Assembly (NCBI GenBank): GCA_040954595.2
Contig: CM082588.2
Span: 10,354,001-10,418,000, forward strand
Origin: Balanoglossus misakiensis
Taxonomy: Eukaryota > Hemichordata
Reading direction: 5' to 3'
Length of the DNA: 64,000 bases
The notes beneath the pieces are model-generated. The model saw only the letters and a program-made list of their open reading frames with translations, did not search any database and was not told where the DNA came from. How positions within the stretch are numbered: position 1 is the stretch's first letter; the number at the start of each line of letters is the position of its first letter. The translations under genes were made by a program, and so were the position numbers. Below, in pieces: positions 34,001 to 44,900 of this stretch.

Positions 34001-35224
34001 TTGTTTGAACATTTGATTTTGCATTATGGGTTCCCAGGACGATTACACAGTGACCAGGGGCGAAACTTTGAGTCGTCTACAATTCAGGAACTTTGCCGAA
34101 TAGCAAATATTAAGAAGTCCAGGACCACTCCATACCACCCCCAGGGAAATGGAATGTGCGAACGATTTAATAAGACGTTATTACAGATGCTTGGAACTAT
34201 GAATGAAGACAACAAAACAAGATGGGCTTCACATGTCAATACGATGGTTCATGCCTATAATTCTACAAAGCATGAAAGCACCGGATATTCACCTTTCTTT
34301 TTGATGTTTGGTCGTGAACCAAGACTGCCTATAGATGTATCTGGACATGCAGACCAGACCAACCTAGAATATGGTGGAACAGTTTCAGATTATGTGACGA
34401 AACTTGCCGAACGGTTGGATTACGCCTATAAAGTAGCAACGGAACGGTCTGTTAAGTCTGGTGAACGGCAGAAGAAGTCATATGATAGAAAAGTGAAGGT
34501 GGCCATAATACAACCTGGTGATACTGTGTTGGTGAAGAATACAGGACCTAAAGACAATTACAAATTGGCAGACCAATGGGAAAAGGATCCATATACAGTG
34601 ATTTCACAGCCCATAGAAGACATTCCAGTATACGTGGTACAAAAACAAGTTAAGGGTGGAAGGAAGCGGACACTACATAGAAATTTGCTACTCCCAATAC
34701 CAATAATTCCGGACGAACTGGATGACGATGTTAACACCAAGATGACGCAGCGTGATGTTAAGCAGAGTGTACCGGGTGTTATCAACGATGCTACCCAGGA
34801 TGCAGTGGACGAAGAGGATGACGGCATTGGTAAATTGCAATTCGTGTCAACTATCAACTTGCCAACAGAACACAATGCTCTTAATCCTACTGCTGCAGAA
34901 TTCATCCCATCCAGAAGAGAAAGTTCCCTGATGGACAACCCCACAGGTATGGTTAATCCGGATGGACCTTCTCAAATACTTACCTCAGATTTCTCGAATC
35001 ATATTTTGCAAAGTACGGATGGTTGGTCATCGAGCGATCCAGATGGTATCACTCCTGCTACAACCAACATCAGTCCTGACTCCAGTAGTAGTACTCAACC
35101 TGAACCACGCTATCCTACACGACAGAGACGACCTCCAGATAGATATAGTCCCGAACAATGGAATCTAAAACAGTTTGCTCATACGACTTTATCTTCTATA
35201 CCATTTATTAATTGCCACTATTAA
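30971..35224 (+). CDS. pol: Pol polyprotein: protease, reverse transcriptase, RNase H, integrase (1417 aa after frameshift)
   Basis: Read in the -1 frame relative to gag, without its own ATG near the start; the predicted Gag-Pol fusion is about 1880 aa. Numbering starts at the first codon after slippage. The aspartic protease has LIDTGS with D47. The reverse transcriptase spans about 335-555, with D435 in SSLDLRSGY and YLDD at 498-501. RNase H has D656, E697, D723 and D766. The integrase zinc domain is H902-x4-H907-x29-C937-x2-C940. The integrase core D969-x58-D1028-x35-E1064 matches the Ty3/Gypsy pattern. A GPY/F-like DPY occurs at 1206-1208. No chromodomain follows; instead there is a tail of about 180 residues that is acidic and Ser/Thr-rich, with a basic PTRQRRPPDRY near its end. 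A beta-rich stretch of unknown role separates PR from RT. All inspected catalytic residues are present and there are no internal stops. Confidence 0.96.
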   Translation, partial: WGATRHPEGHALGRNGNSPSNVIDSLIGHANETEIVLEGSSCIALIDTGSMVSTVADTFNREKLQKPIHDLNNLVKVEGASGTEVPYLGYIEVEVKFPDSHGQEMSKDVLLLVVEDTEYNQMVPVVIGTNVLQHFVDEDTQYSTDLSSVWRLAYQATIHRQRAEGRTFTVTTTKPITIGPYERTVIHGFCRVDLRNCQSVVVVEPENDRLLPGGLLVTPAVLKLEPRGNSCRIPVMVTNYGARAVTVPPKSTLCNMNLASNVSQPLDPYGDDIDTNSDGTTSPKVPDWLIKDLGLQEADTELTEIQKDQALATIGKWQTVFSTGERDLGHTTLVTHSIKLTDETPFKDKYRRIPMGMYEELQQYLQDMLQSGVIRESNSPWSSNVVCVRKPDGKLRVCIDYRRLNAKTIKDAYALPRVLDTLDNLSNAEWFSSLDLRSGYYQVEMAEDDKAKTAFTVGNFGLFEFNRMSMGLTNAPATFQRLMEKCFGELAFRECCVYLDDIIVFSKTFEDHLNRLERVFQRLASHGLKLKATKCVLFQKKVKYLGHVVSADGITTDPDKVAALKEWPIPTTVTELRRFLGFAGYYRRFIQSYSNIAKPLNDLLCGRQSRNKAGKFEKLQWGQQEQQAFDTLRKSLMSSPILAFADYSLPFEIHTDASSTGLGAVLYQRQKGILRVIAYASRGLTKSESNYPAHKLEFLALKWAVTKKFNDYLYGSKFTVHTDNNPLTYVLTSAKLDAVGHRWLSDLSLYDFSIVYRSGKKNIEADALSRIPWNRENPETETNLGADVVQALCRATEGPYVTSFGMVADEDRPAVVQGGDDVFWKTEQSKDSTIRYVTDQLEKDHKPFMRDHTGDIRLLIRDWKRLVLKNGVLYRKCFIDDIQYLQLVLPVHHRKDVLEELHDKLGHFGQDKTLDLVRRRFYWPRMSMDVQKKVEHCLPCIRRKSSTSLPRTPLVNIHTSQPMEMVCIDFLHIPTPDQGYSNILVMTDHFTRYAIAVPTKNQSAKTTAKALFEHLILHYGFPGRLHSDQGRNFESSTIQELCRIANIKKSRTTPYHPQGNGMCERFNKTLLQMLGTMNEDNKTRWASHVNTMVHAYNSTKHESTGYSPFFLMFGREPRLPIDVSGHADQTNLEYGGTVSDYVTKLAERLDYAYKVATERSVKSGERQKKSYDRKVKVAIIQPGDTVLVKNTGPKDNYKLADQWEKDPYTVISQPIEDIPVYVVQKQVKGGRKRTLHRNLLLPIPIIPDELDDDVNTKMTQRDVKQSVPGVINDATQDAVDEEDDGIGKLQFVSTINLPTEHNALNPTAAEFIPSRRESSLMDNPTGMVNPDGPSQILTSDFSNHILQSTDGWSSSDPDGITPATTNISPDSSSSTQPEPRYPTRQRRPPDRYSPEQWNLKQFAHTTLSSIPFINCHY

Positions 35225-35283
35225 TCAAATATCTTTAACTTACTTTAAATGACGAGGACGCCATTTCTCCTCGCAGGGGTGCG
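35225..35283 (+). other. Gypsy 3' untranslated segment with hairpin and weak polypurine tract
   Basis: CGAGGA (35253-35258) can pair with TCCTCG (35268-35273) around a 9-nt loop. It is followed by AGGGGTGCG (35275-35283), the only purine-rich stretch abutting the 3' LTR. It is the best polypurine-tract candidate, although it is short and interrupted. Confidence 0.5.
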
Positions 35284-35925
35284 TGTAACGGCCTTGTTGA
35301 TCCATTGAATTTGTATACATGTATATCTGTATGTATGTTATACCTGTATCTTATAGTAATTAGTTATTCAATTATTCATATGACGTAATAGTACTTACCT
35401 TCAATTGGTTGATCTTAATTATATGCAAACCACCTGGAAGTTTCATTTGACCAATGAACACAAGCTAATCTGGCACTATGATGTAATTGCTGATATAAAA
35501 GGACATGGTGCATAAAATTGGTCAGTTCACCTCTGTAGCCAGACCGGCCACACACGTTGGAACTGACATGTATTTGTTCCATTTCAGGTTAGTTTCCTTG
35601 TACCTTACCTGTTGCTTGAAGCTTTGTATTTTGGTGCATTCTACCGACTCATTTCAGCACAAGTAATTGGTGTCTTTAACTTGCGTCAATTTTCCAATTG
35701 TATGTCTATATTTTTCACTTGCATGAATTTTGGTGTATTCTGTTGGAGGTGAACTCCCATACATGTGTGTAATTTAGCAGTTCACCTCTGTAGCCAGACC
35801 GGCCACACACGTTGGAACTGACATGTATTTGTTCCATTTCAGTTATTAAATGTAAGGCCTATGTCTTTGTTACCCGTAACCTGTTTGGTGTGAATATGTT
35901 GGAATGAACGGCGACAACCGTGACA
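35284..35925 (+). repeat. 3' LTR (642 bp)
   Basis: I found no difference from the 5' LTR over 642 bp by eye. Ends in CCGTGACA, followed by the AAAT duplication and then TTTAGAACTATC of the interrupted monomer. Confidence 0.96.
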
Positions 35926-38900
35926 AAATTTTAGAACTATCTCTCGATCTACAGAGTCTAGTGGAAAACTTTATTATGCACATAGGCCTATCTATGTATT
36001 ATGCGCATCACAACAGAAATCGGTAAATAAACGAGGCTGTATTTGGAAGCAACCATGTAAATTTTACAACTATCCGTCGATCTACAGAGTCTGGTGGAAA
36101 ACTTTCTTATGCGCATAGGCCTATTACGTGTTCTGCGCCTCACAACAGAAATCGGTAAATAAACGAGGCTGTTTGGAAGCAACCATGTAAATTTTAGAAC
36201 TATCCGTCGATCTACAGAGTCTAGTGGAAAAACGTTCATGTGCGCATAGGCCTATCATGTGTTATGCACATCACAACAGAATTTTGTAAACAAACGAGGC
36301 TTTGTTTGGAAGCAACAATGGAAATTTTAGAACTATCTGTCGATCTACGGAGTATAGTGGAAAACGTTCATATGCGCATAGGCCTATATATGTGTTCTGC
36401 GCATCACAACAGAATTTTGTAAACAATCGAGGATGTGTTTGGAAGCAATCATGGAAATTTTAGAACTATCCGTCGATCTACAGAGTCTAGTGGGAAACTT
36501 TCTTATGCGCATAGGCATATGTATGTGTTCAGCGCATCACAACAGAATTTTATAAATGAACGAGGCTGTGTTTGGAAACAACCATGGAAATTTTACAACT
36601 ATCCGTCGATCTAAGGAGTCTGGTGGAAAACTTTCTTATGCGCATAGGCCTATTACGTGCTCTGCGCCTCACAACAGAATTCGGTAAATAAACGAGGCTG
36701 TTTGGAAGCAACCATGGAAATTTTAGAACTATCCGTCGATCTACAGAGTCTAGTGGAAAAATGTCTTATGCGCATAGGCCTATCATGTGTTCTGCGCCTC
36801 ACAACAGAAATCGGTAAATAAACGAGGCTGTTTGGAAGCAACCATGGACATTGTACAACTATCTTTCGATCTACGGAGTATAGTGGAAAACGTTCATATG
36901 CGCATAGGCCTATATATGTGTTCTGCGCATCACAACAGAATTTTGTAAACAATCGAGGATGTGTTTGGAAGCAATCATGGAAATTTTAGAACTATCCGTC
37001 GATCTACAGAGTCTAGTGGGAAACTTTCTTATGCGCATAGGCATATGTATGTGTTCAGCGCATCACAACAGAATTTTGTAAATGAACGAGGCTGTGTTTG
37101 GAAACAACCATGGAAATTTTAGAACTATCTCTCGATCTAAAGTTGAAAAGTTTCTTATGCGCATAGGCCTATTACGTGTTCTGCGCCTCACAACAGAATT
37201 CGGTAAATAAACGAGGCTGTTTGGAAGCAACAATGGAAATTTTAGAACTATCCGTCGATCTACAGAGTCTAGTGGAAAAATGTCTTATGCGCATAGGCCT
37301 ATCATGTGTTCTGCGCCTCACAACAGAAATCGGTAAATAAACGAGGCTGTTTGGAAGCAACCATGGAAATTGTACAACTATCCGTCGATCTACATAGTCT
37401 AGTGGAAAACGTTCTTATGCGCATAGGCCTATCTATGTGTTATGCGCATCACAACAGAAATCGGTAAATAAACGAGGCTGTATTTGGAAGCAATCATGAA
37501 ATTTTACAACTATCCGTCGATCTACAGAGTCTGGTGGAAAACTTCCTTATGCGCATAGACCTATTACGTGTTCTGCGCCTCACAACAGAATTCGGTAAAT
37601 AAACGATGCTGTTTGGAAGCAACCATGGAAATTGTACAACTATCCGTCGATCTACAGAGTCTAGTGGAAAACGTTCTTATGCGCATAGGCCTATCTATGT
37701 GTTATGCGCATCACAACAGAAATCGGTAAATAAACGAGGCTGTGTTTGGAAGCAACCATGGACATTTTAGAACTATCTCTCGATCTACAGAGTCTATAGT
37801 GGAAAACTTTCTTATGCACATAGGCCTATCTATGTGTTCTGCGCCTCACAACAGAAATCGGTAAATAAACGAGGCTGTTTAAAAGCAACCATGGAAATTT
37901 TACAGCTATCCGTCGATCTACAGAGTCTAGTGGAAACGTTCTTATGCGCATAGGCCTATATATGTGTTCTGCGTATCACAACAGAATTTTGTAAACAAAC
38001 GAGGCTGTGTTTGGAAGCAACCATGGACATTTTAGAACTATCTCTCGATCTACAGAGTCTATAGTGGAAAACTTTCTTATGCACATATGCCTATCTATGT
38101 GTTCTGCGCCTCACAACAGAATTCGGTAAATAAACGAGGCTGTTTGGAAGCAACCATGGAAATTTTACAACTATCCGTCGATCTACAGAGTCTAGTGGAA
38201 AACGTTATTATGCGCATAGGCCTATATATGTGTTCTGCGCATCACAACAGAATTTTGTAAACAAACGAGGCTGTTTGGAAGCAACCATGGAAATTTTACA
38301 ACTATCCGTCGATCTACAGAGTCTAGTGGAAAACGTTATTATGCGCATAGGCCTATATATGTGTTCTGCGCATCACAACAGAATTTTGTAAACAAACGAG
38401 GCTGTGTTTGGAAGCAACCATGGAAATTTTAGAACTATCTCTCGATCTACAGAGTCTAGTGGAAAACTTTATTATGCACATATGCCTATCTATGTGTTCT
38501 GCGCATCACAACAGAAATCGGTAAATAAACGAGGCTGTTTGGAAGCAACCATGGAAATTTTACAACTATCCGTCGATCTACAGAGTCTGGTGGAAAACTT
38601 TCTTATGCGCATAGGCCTATTACGTGCTCTGCGCCTCACAACAGAATTCGGTAAATAAACGAGGCTGTTTGGAAGCAACCATGGAAATTTTAGAACTATC
38701 CGTCGATCTACAGAGTCTAGTGGAAAAATGTCTTATGCGCATAGGCCTATCATGTGTTCTGTGCCTCACAACAGAAATCGGTAAATAAACGAGGCTGTTT
38801 GGAAGCAACCATGGAAATTGTACAACTATCCGTCGATCTACAGAGTCTAGTGGAAAACGTTCTTATGCGCATAGGCCTATCTATGTGTTATGCGCATCAC

Positions 38901-41900
38901 AACAGAAATCGGTAAATAAACGAGGCTGTATTTGGAAGCAACCATGGACATTGTACAACTATCCGTCGATCTACAGAGTCTAGTGGAAAACGTTCTTATG
39001 CGCATAGGCCTATCTATGTGTTATGCGCATCACAACAGAAATCGGTAAATAAACGAGGCTGTATTTGGAAGCAACCATGAAATTTTACAACTATCCGTCG
39101 ATCTACAGAGTCTGGTGGAAAACTTCCTTATGCGCATATACCTATTACGTGTTCTGCGCCTCACAACAGAATTCGGTAAATAAACGAGGCTGTTTGGAAG
39201 CAACCATGGACATTGTACAACTATCCGTCGATCTACAAAGTCTAGTGGAAAACGTTCTTATGCGCATAGGCCTATCTATGTGTTATGCGCATCACAACAG
39301 AAATCGCTAAATAAACGAGGCTGTATTTGGAAGCAACCATGAAATTTTACAACTATCCGTCGATCTACAGAGTCTAGTGGAAAAATGTTTCATGCGCATA
39401 GGCCTATCATGTGTTCTGCGCCTCACAACAGAAATCGGTAAATAAACGAGGCTGTTTGGAAGCAACCATGGAAATTTTACAGCTATCCGTCGATCTACAT
39501 AGTCTAGTGGAAACGTTCTTATGCGCATAGGCCTATATATGTGTTCTGCGCATCACAACAGAATTTTGTAAACAAACGAGGCTGTGTTTGGTAGCAACCA
39601 TGGACATTTTAGAACTATCTCTCGATCTACAGAGTCTATAGTGGAAAACTTTCTTATGCACATATGCCTATCTATGTGTTCTGCGCCTCACAACAGAATT
39701 CGGTAAATAAACGAGGCTGTTTGGAAATTTTACAACTATCCGTCGATCTACAGAGTCTAGTGGAAAACGTTATTATGCGCATAGGCCTATATATGTGTTC
39801 TGCGCATCACAACAGAATTTTGTAAACAAACGAGGCTGTGTTTGGAAGCAACCATGGACATTTTAGAACTATCTCTCGATCTACAGAGTCTATAGTGGAA
39901 AACTTTCTTATGCACATATGCCTATCTATGTGTTCTGCGCCTCACAACAGAATTCGGTAAATAAACGAGGCTGTTTGGAAGCAACCATGGAAATTTTACA
40001 ACTATCCGTCGATCTACAGAGTCTAGTGGAAAACGTTATTATGCGCATAGGCCTATATATGTGTTCTGCGCATCACAACAGAATTTTGTAAACAAACGAG
40101 GCTGTGTTTGGAAGCAGCCATGGAAATTTTAGAACTATCTCTCGATCTACAGAGTCTAGTGGAAAACTTTATTATGCACATATGCCTATCTATGTGTTCT
40201 GCGCATCACAACAGAAATCGGTAAATAAACGAGGCTGTTTGGAAGCAACCATGGAAATTTTACAGCTATCCGTCGATCTACAGAGTCTAGTGGAAACGTT
40301 CTTATGCGCATAGGCCTATATATGTGTTCTGCGCCTCACAACAGAATTTTGTAAACAAACGAGGCTGTGTTTGGTAGCAACCATGGACATTTTAGAACTA
40401 TCTCTCGATCTACAGAGTCTATAGTGGAAAACTTTCTTATGCACATATGCCTATCTATGTGTTCTGCGCCTCACAACAGAATTCGGTAAATAAACGAGGC
40501 TGTTTGGAAGCAACCATGGAAATTTTACAACTATCCGTCGATCTACAGAGTCTAGTGGAAAAATGTCTTATGCGCATAGGCCTATCATGTGTTCTGCGCC
40601 TCACAACAGAAATCGGTAAATAAACGAGGCTGTTTGGAATCAACCATGGAAATTGTACAACTATCCGTCGATCTACATAGTCTAGTGGAAAACGTTCTTA
40701 TGCGCATAGGCCTATCTATGTGTTATGCGCATCACAACAGAAATCGGTAAATAAACGAGGCTGTATTTGGAAGCAATCATGAAATTTTACAACTATCCGT
40801 CGATCTACAGAGTCTGGTGGAAAACTTCCTTATGCGCATAGACCTATTACGTGTTCTGCGCCTCACAACAGAATTCGGTAAATAAACGATGCTGTTTGGA
40901 AGCAACCATGGAAATTGTACAACTATCCGTCGATCTACAGAGTCTAGTGGAAAACGTTCTTATGCGCATAGGCCTATCTATGTGTTATGCGCATCACAAC
41001 AGAAATCGGTAAATAAACGAGGCTGTGTTTGGAAGCAACCATGGACATTTTAGAACTATCTCTCGATCTACAGAGTCTATAGTGGAAAACTTTCTTATGC
41101 ACATAGGCCTATCTATGTGTTCTGCGCCTCACAACAGAAATCGGTAAATAAACGAGGCTGTTTAAAAGCAACCATGGAAATTTTACAGCTATCCGTCGAT
41201 CTACAGAGTCTAGTGGAAACGTTCTTATGCGCATAGGCCTATATATGTGTTCTGCGTATCACAACAGAATTTTGTAAACAAACGAGGCTGTGTTTGGAAG
41301 CAACCATGGACATTTTAGAACTATCTCTCGATCTACAGAGTCTATAGTGGAAAACTTTCTTATGCACATATGCCTATCTATGTGTTCTGCGCCTCACAAC
41401 AGAATTCGGTAAATAAACGAGGCTGTTTGGAAGCAACCATGGAAATTTTACAACTATCCGTCGATCTACAGAGTCTAGTGGAAAACGTTATTATGCGCAT
41501 AGGCCTATATATGTGTTCTGCGCATCACAACAGAATTTTGTAAACAAACGAGGCTGTTTGGAAGCAACCATGGAAATTTTACAACTATCCGTCGATCTAC
41601 AGAGTCTAGTGGAAAACGTTATTATGCGCATAGGCCTATATATGTGTTCTGCGCATCACAACAGAATTTTGTAAACAAACGAGGCTGTGTTTGGAAGCAA
41701 CCATGGAAATTTTAGAACTATCTCTCGATCTACAGAGTCTAGTGGAAAACTTTATTATGCACATATGCCTATCTATGTGTTCTGCGCATCACAACAGAAA
41801 TCGGTAAATAAACGAGGCTGTTTGGAAGCAACCATGGAAATTTTACAACTATCCGTCGATCTACAGAGTCTGGTGGAAAACTTTCTTATGCGCATAGGCC

Positions 41901-44900
41901 TATTACGTGCTCTGCGCCTCACAACAGAATTCGGTAAATAAACGAGGCTGTTTGGAAGCAACCATGGAAATTTTAGAACTATCCGTCGATCTACAGAGTC
42001 TAGTGGAAAAATGTCTTATGCGCATAGGCCTATCATGTGTTCTGTGCCTCACAACAGAAATCGGTAAATAAACGAGGCTGTTTGGAAGCAACCATGGAAA
42101 TTGTACAACTATCCGTCGATCTACAGAGTCTAGTGGAAAACGTTCTTATGCGCATAGGCCTATCTATGTGTTATGCGCATCACAACAGAAATCGGTAAAT
42201 AAACGAGGCTGTATTTGGAAGCAACCATGGACATTGTACAACTATCCGTCGATCTACAGAGTCTAGTGGAAAACGTTCTTATGCGCATAGGCCTATCTAT
42301 GTGTTATGCGCATCACAACAGAAATCGGTAAATAAACGAGGCTGTATTTGGAAGCAACCATGAAATTTTACAACTATCCGTCGATCTACAGAGTCTGGTG
42401 GAAAACTTCCTTATGCGCATATACCTATTACGTGTTCTGCGCCTCACAACAGAATTCGGTAAATAAACGAGGCTGTTTGGAAGCAACCATGGACATTGTA
42501 CAACTATCCGTCGATCTACAAAGTCTAGTGGAAAACGTTCTTATGCGCATAGGCCTATCTATGTGTTATGCGCATCACAACAGAAATCGCTAAATAAACG
42601 AGGCTGTATTTGGAAGCAACCATGAAATTTTACAACTATCCGTCGATCTACAGAGTCTAGTGGAAAAATGTTTCATGCGCATAGGCCTATCATGTGTTCT
42701 GCGCCTCACAACAGAAATCGGTAAATAAACGAGGCTGTTTGGAAGCAACCATGGAAATTTTACAGCTATCCGTCGATCTACATAGTCTAGTGGAAACGTT
42801 CTTATGCGCATAGGCCTATATATGTGTTCTGCGCATCACAACAGAATTTTGTAAACAAACGAGGCTGTGTTTGGTAGCAACCATGGACATTTTAGAACTA
42901 TCTCTCGATCTACAGAGTCTATAGTGGAAAACTTTCTTATGCACATATGCCTATCTATGTGTTCTGCGCCTCACAACAGAATTCGGTAAATAAACGAGGC
43001 TGTTTGGAAATTTTACAACTATCCGTCGATCTACAGAGTCTAGTGGAAAACGTTATTATGCGCATAGGCCTATATATGTGTTCTGCGCATCACAACAGAA
43101 TTTTGTAAACAAACGAGGCTGTGTTTGGAAGCAACCATGGACATTTTAGAACTATCTCTCGATCTACAGAGTCTATAGTGGAAAACTTTCTTATGCACAT
43201 ATGCCTATCTATGTGTTCTGCGCCTCACAACAGAATTCGGTAAATAAACGAGGCTGTTTGGAAGCAACCATGGAAATTTTACAACTATCCGTCGATCTAC
43301 AGAGTCTAGTGGAAAACGTTATTATGCGCATAGGCCTATATATGTGTTCTGCGCATCACAACAGAATTTTGTAAACAAACGAGGCTGTGTTTGGAAGCAG
43401 CCATGGAAATTTTAGAACTATCTCTCGATCTACAGAGTCTAGTGGAAAACTTTATTATGCACATATGCCTATCTATGTGTTCTGCGCATCACAACAGAAA
43501 TCGGTAAATAAACGAGGCTGTTTGGAAGCAACCATGGAAATTTTACAGCTATCCGTCGATCTACAGAGTCTAGTGGAAACGTTCTTATGCGCATAGGCCT
43601 ATATATGTGTTCTGCGCCTCACAACAGAATTTTGTAAACAAACGAGGCTGTGTTTGGTAGCAACCATGGACATTTTAGAACTATCTCTCGATCTACAGAG
43701 TCTATAGTGGAAAACTTTCTTATGCACATATGCCTATCTATGTGTTCTGCGCCTCACAACAGAATTCGGTAAATAAACGAGGCTGTTTGGAAGCAACCAT
43801 GGAAATTTTACAACTATCCGTCGATCTACAGAGTCTAGTGGAAAACGTTATTATGCGCATAGGCCTATATATGTGTTCTGCGCATCACAACAGAATTTTG
43901 TAAACAAACGAGGCTTTGTTTGGAAGCAACAATGGAAATTTTAGAACTATCTCTCGATCTACTGAGTATAGTGGAAAACGTTCATATGCGCATAGGCCTA
44001 TCATGTGTTATGCACATCACAACATAATTTTGTAAACAAACGAGGCTTTGTTTGGAAGCAACCGTGGAAATTTTAGAACTATCTCTCGATCTACAGAGTA
44101 TAGTGGAAAACGTTCATATGCGCATAGGCCTATCATGTGTTATGCACATCACAACATAATTTTGTAAACAAACGAGGCTTTGTTTGGAAGCAACCGTGGA
44201 AATTTTAGAACTATCTCTCGATCTACAGAGTATAGTGGAAAACGTTCATATGCGCATATGCTATCATGTGTTATGCACATCACAACATAATTTTGTAAAC
44301 AAACGAGGCTTTGTTTGGAAGCAACATTGGAAATTTTAGAACTATCTGTCGATCTACGGAGTATAGTGGAAAACGTTCATATGCGCATAGGCCTATATAT
44401 GTGTTCTGCGCATCACAACAGAATTTTGTAAATGAACGAGGCTGTGTTTGGAAACAACCATGGAAATTTTAGAACTATCTCTCGATCTAAAGTTGAAAAG
44501 TTTCTTATGCGCATAGGCCTATTACGTGTTCTGCGCCTCACAACAGAATTCGGTAAATAAACGAGGCTGTTTGGAAGCAACAATGGAAATTTTAGAACTA
44601 TCCGTCGATCTACGGAGTATAGTGGAAAACGTTCATATGCGCATAGGCCTATATATGTGTTCTGCGCATCACAACAGAATTTTGTAAACAATCGAGGATG
44701 TGTTTGGAAGCAATCATGGAAATTTTAGAACTATCCGTCGATCTACAGAGTCTAGTGGGAAACTTTCTTATGCGCATAGGCATATGTATGTGTTCAGCGC
44801 ATCACAACAGAATTTTGTAAATGAACGAGGCTGTGTTTGGAAACAACCATGGAAATTTTAGAACTATCTCTCGATCTACAGAGTCTAGTGGAAAACTTTA

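Larger units (their letters stand above)
27867..35925 (+). mobile_element. Full-length Ty3/Gypsy LTR retrotransposon (8059 bp)
   Basis: Order: 5' LTR (642 bp), tRNA-Ser primer site, ~1.05-kb leader, gag, pol (PR-RT-RH-IN), weak polypurine tract, 3' LTR (642 bp). The RT-RH-IN order defines Ty3/Gypsy (Metaviridae) rather than Copia. LTR ends read TGTAACGG and CCGTGACA, a 7/8 inverted match. A 4-bp duplication AAAT flanks it (27863-27866 and 35926-35929). The pre-insertion sequence is preserved at 44853-44856 in a paralogous satellite block. No env-like frame lies between pol and the 3' LTR (only 59 bp). Both frames are open and the LTRs look identical, so the copy is young. It lacks a chromodomain; the clade cannot be settled without a tree. 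Confidence 0.97.

Noticed and set aside
35225-35283. An env gene downstream of pol
   Set aside because: Only 59 bp separate the pol stop from the 3' LTR. The extended C-terminus of Pol is low-complexity and has no membrane segment that I could see.
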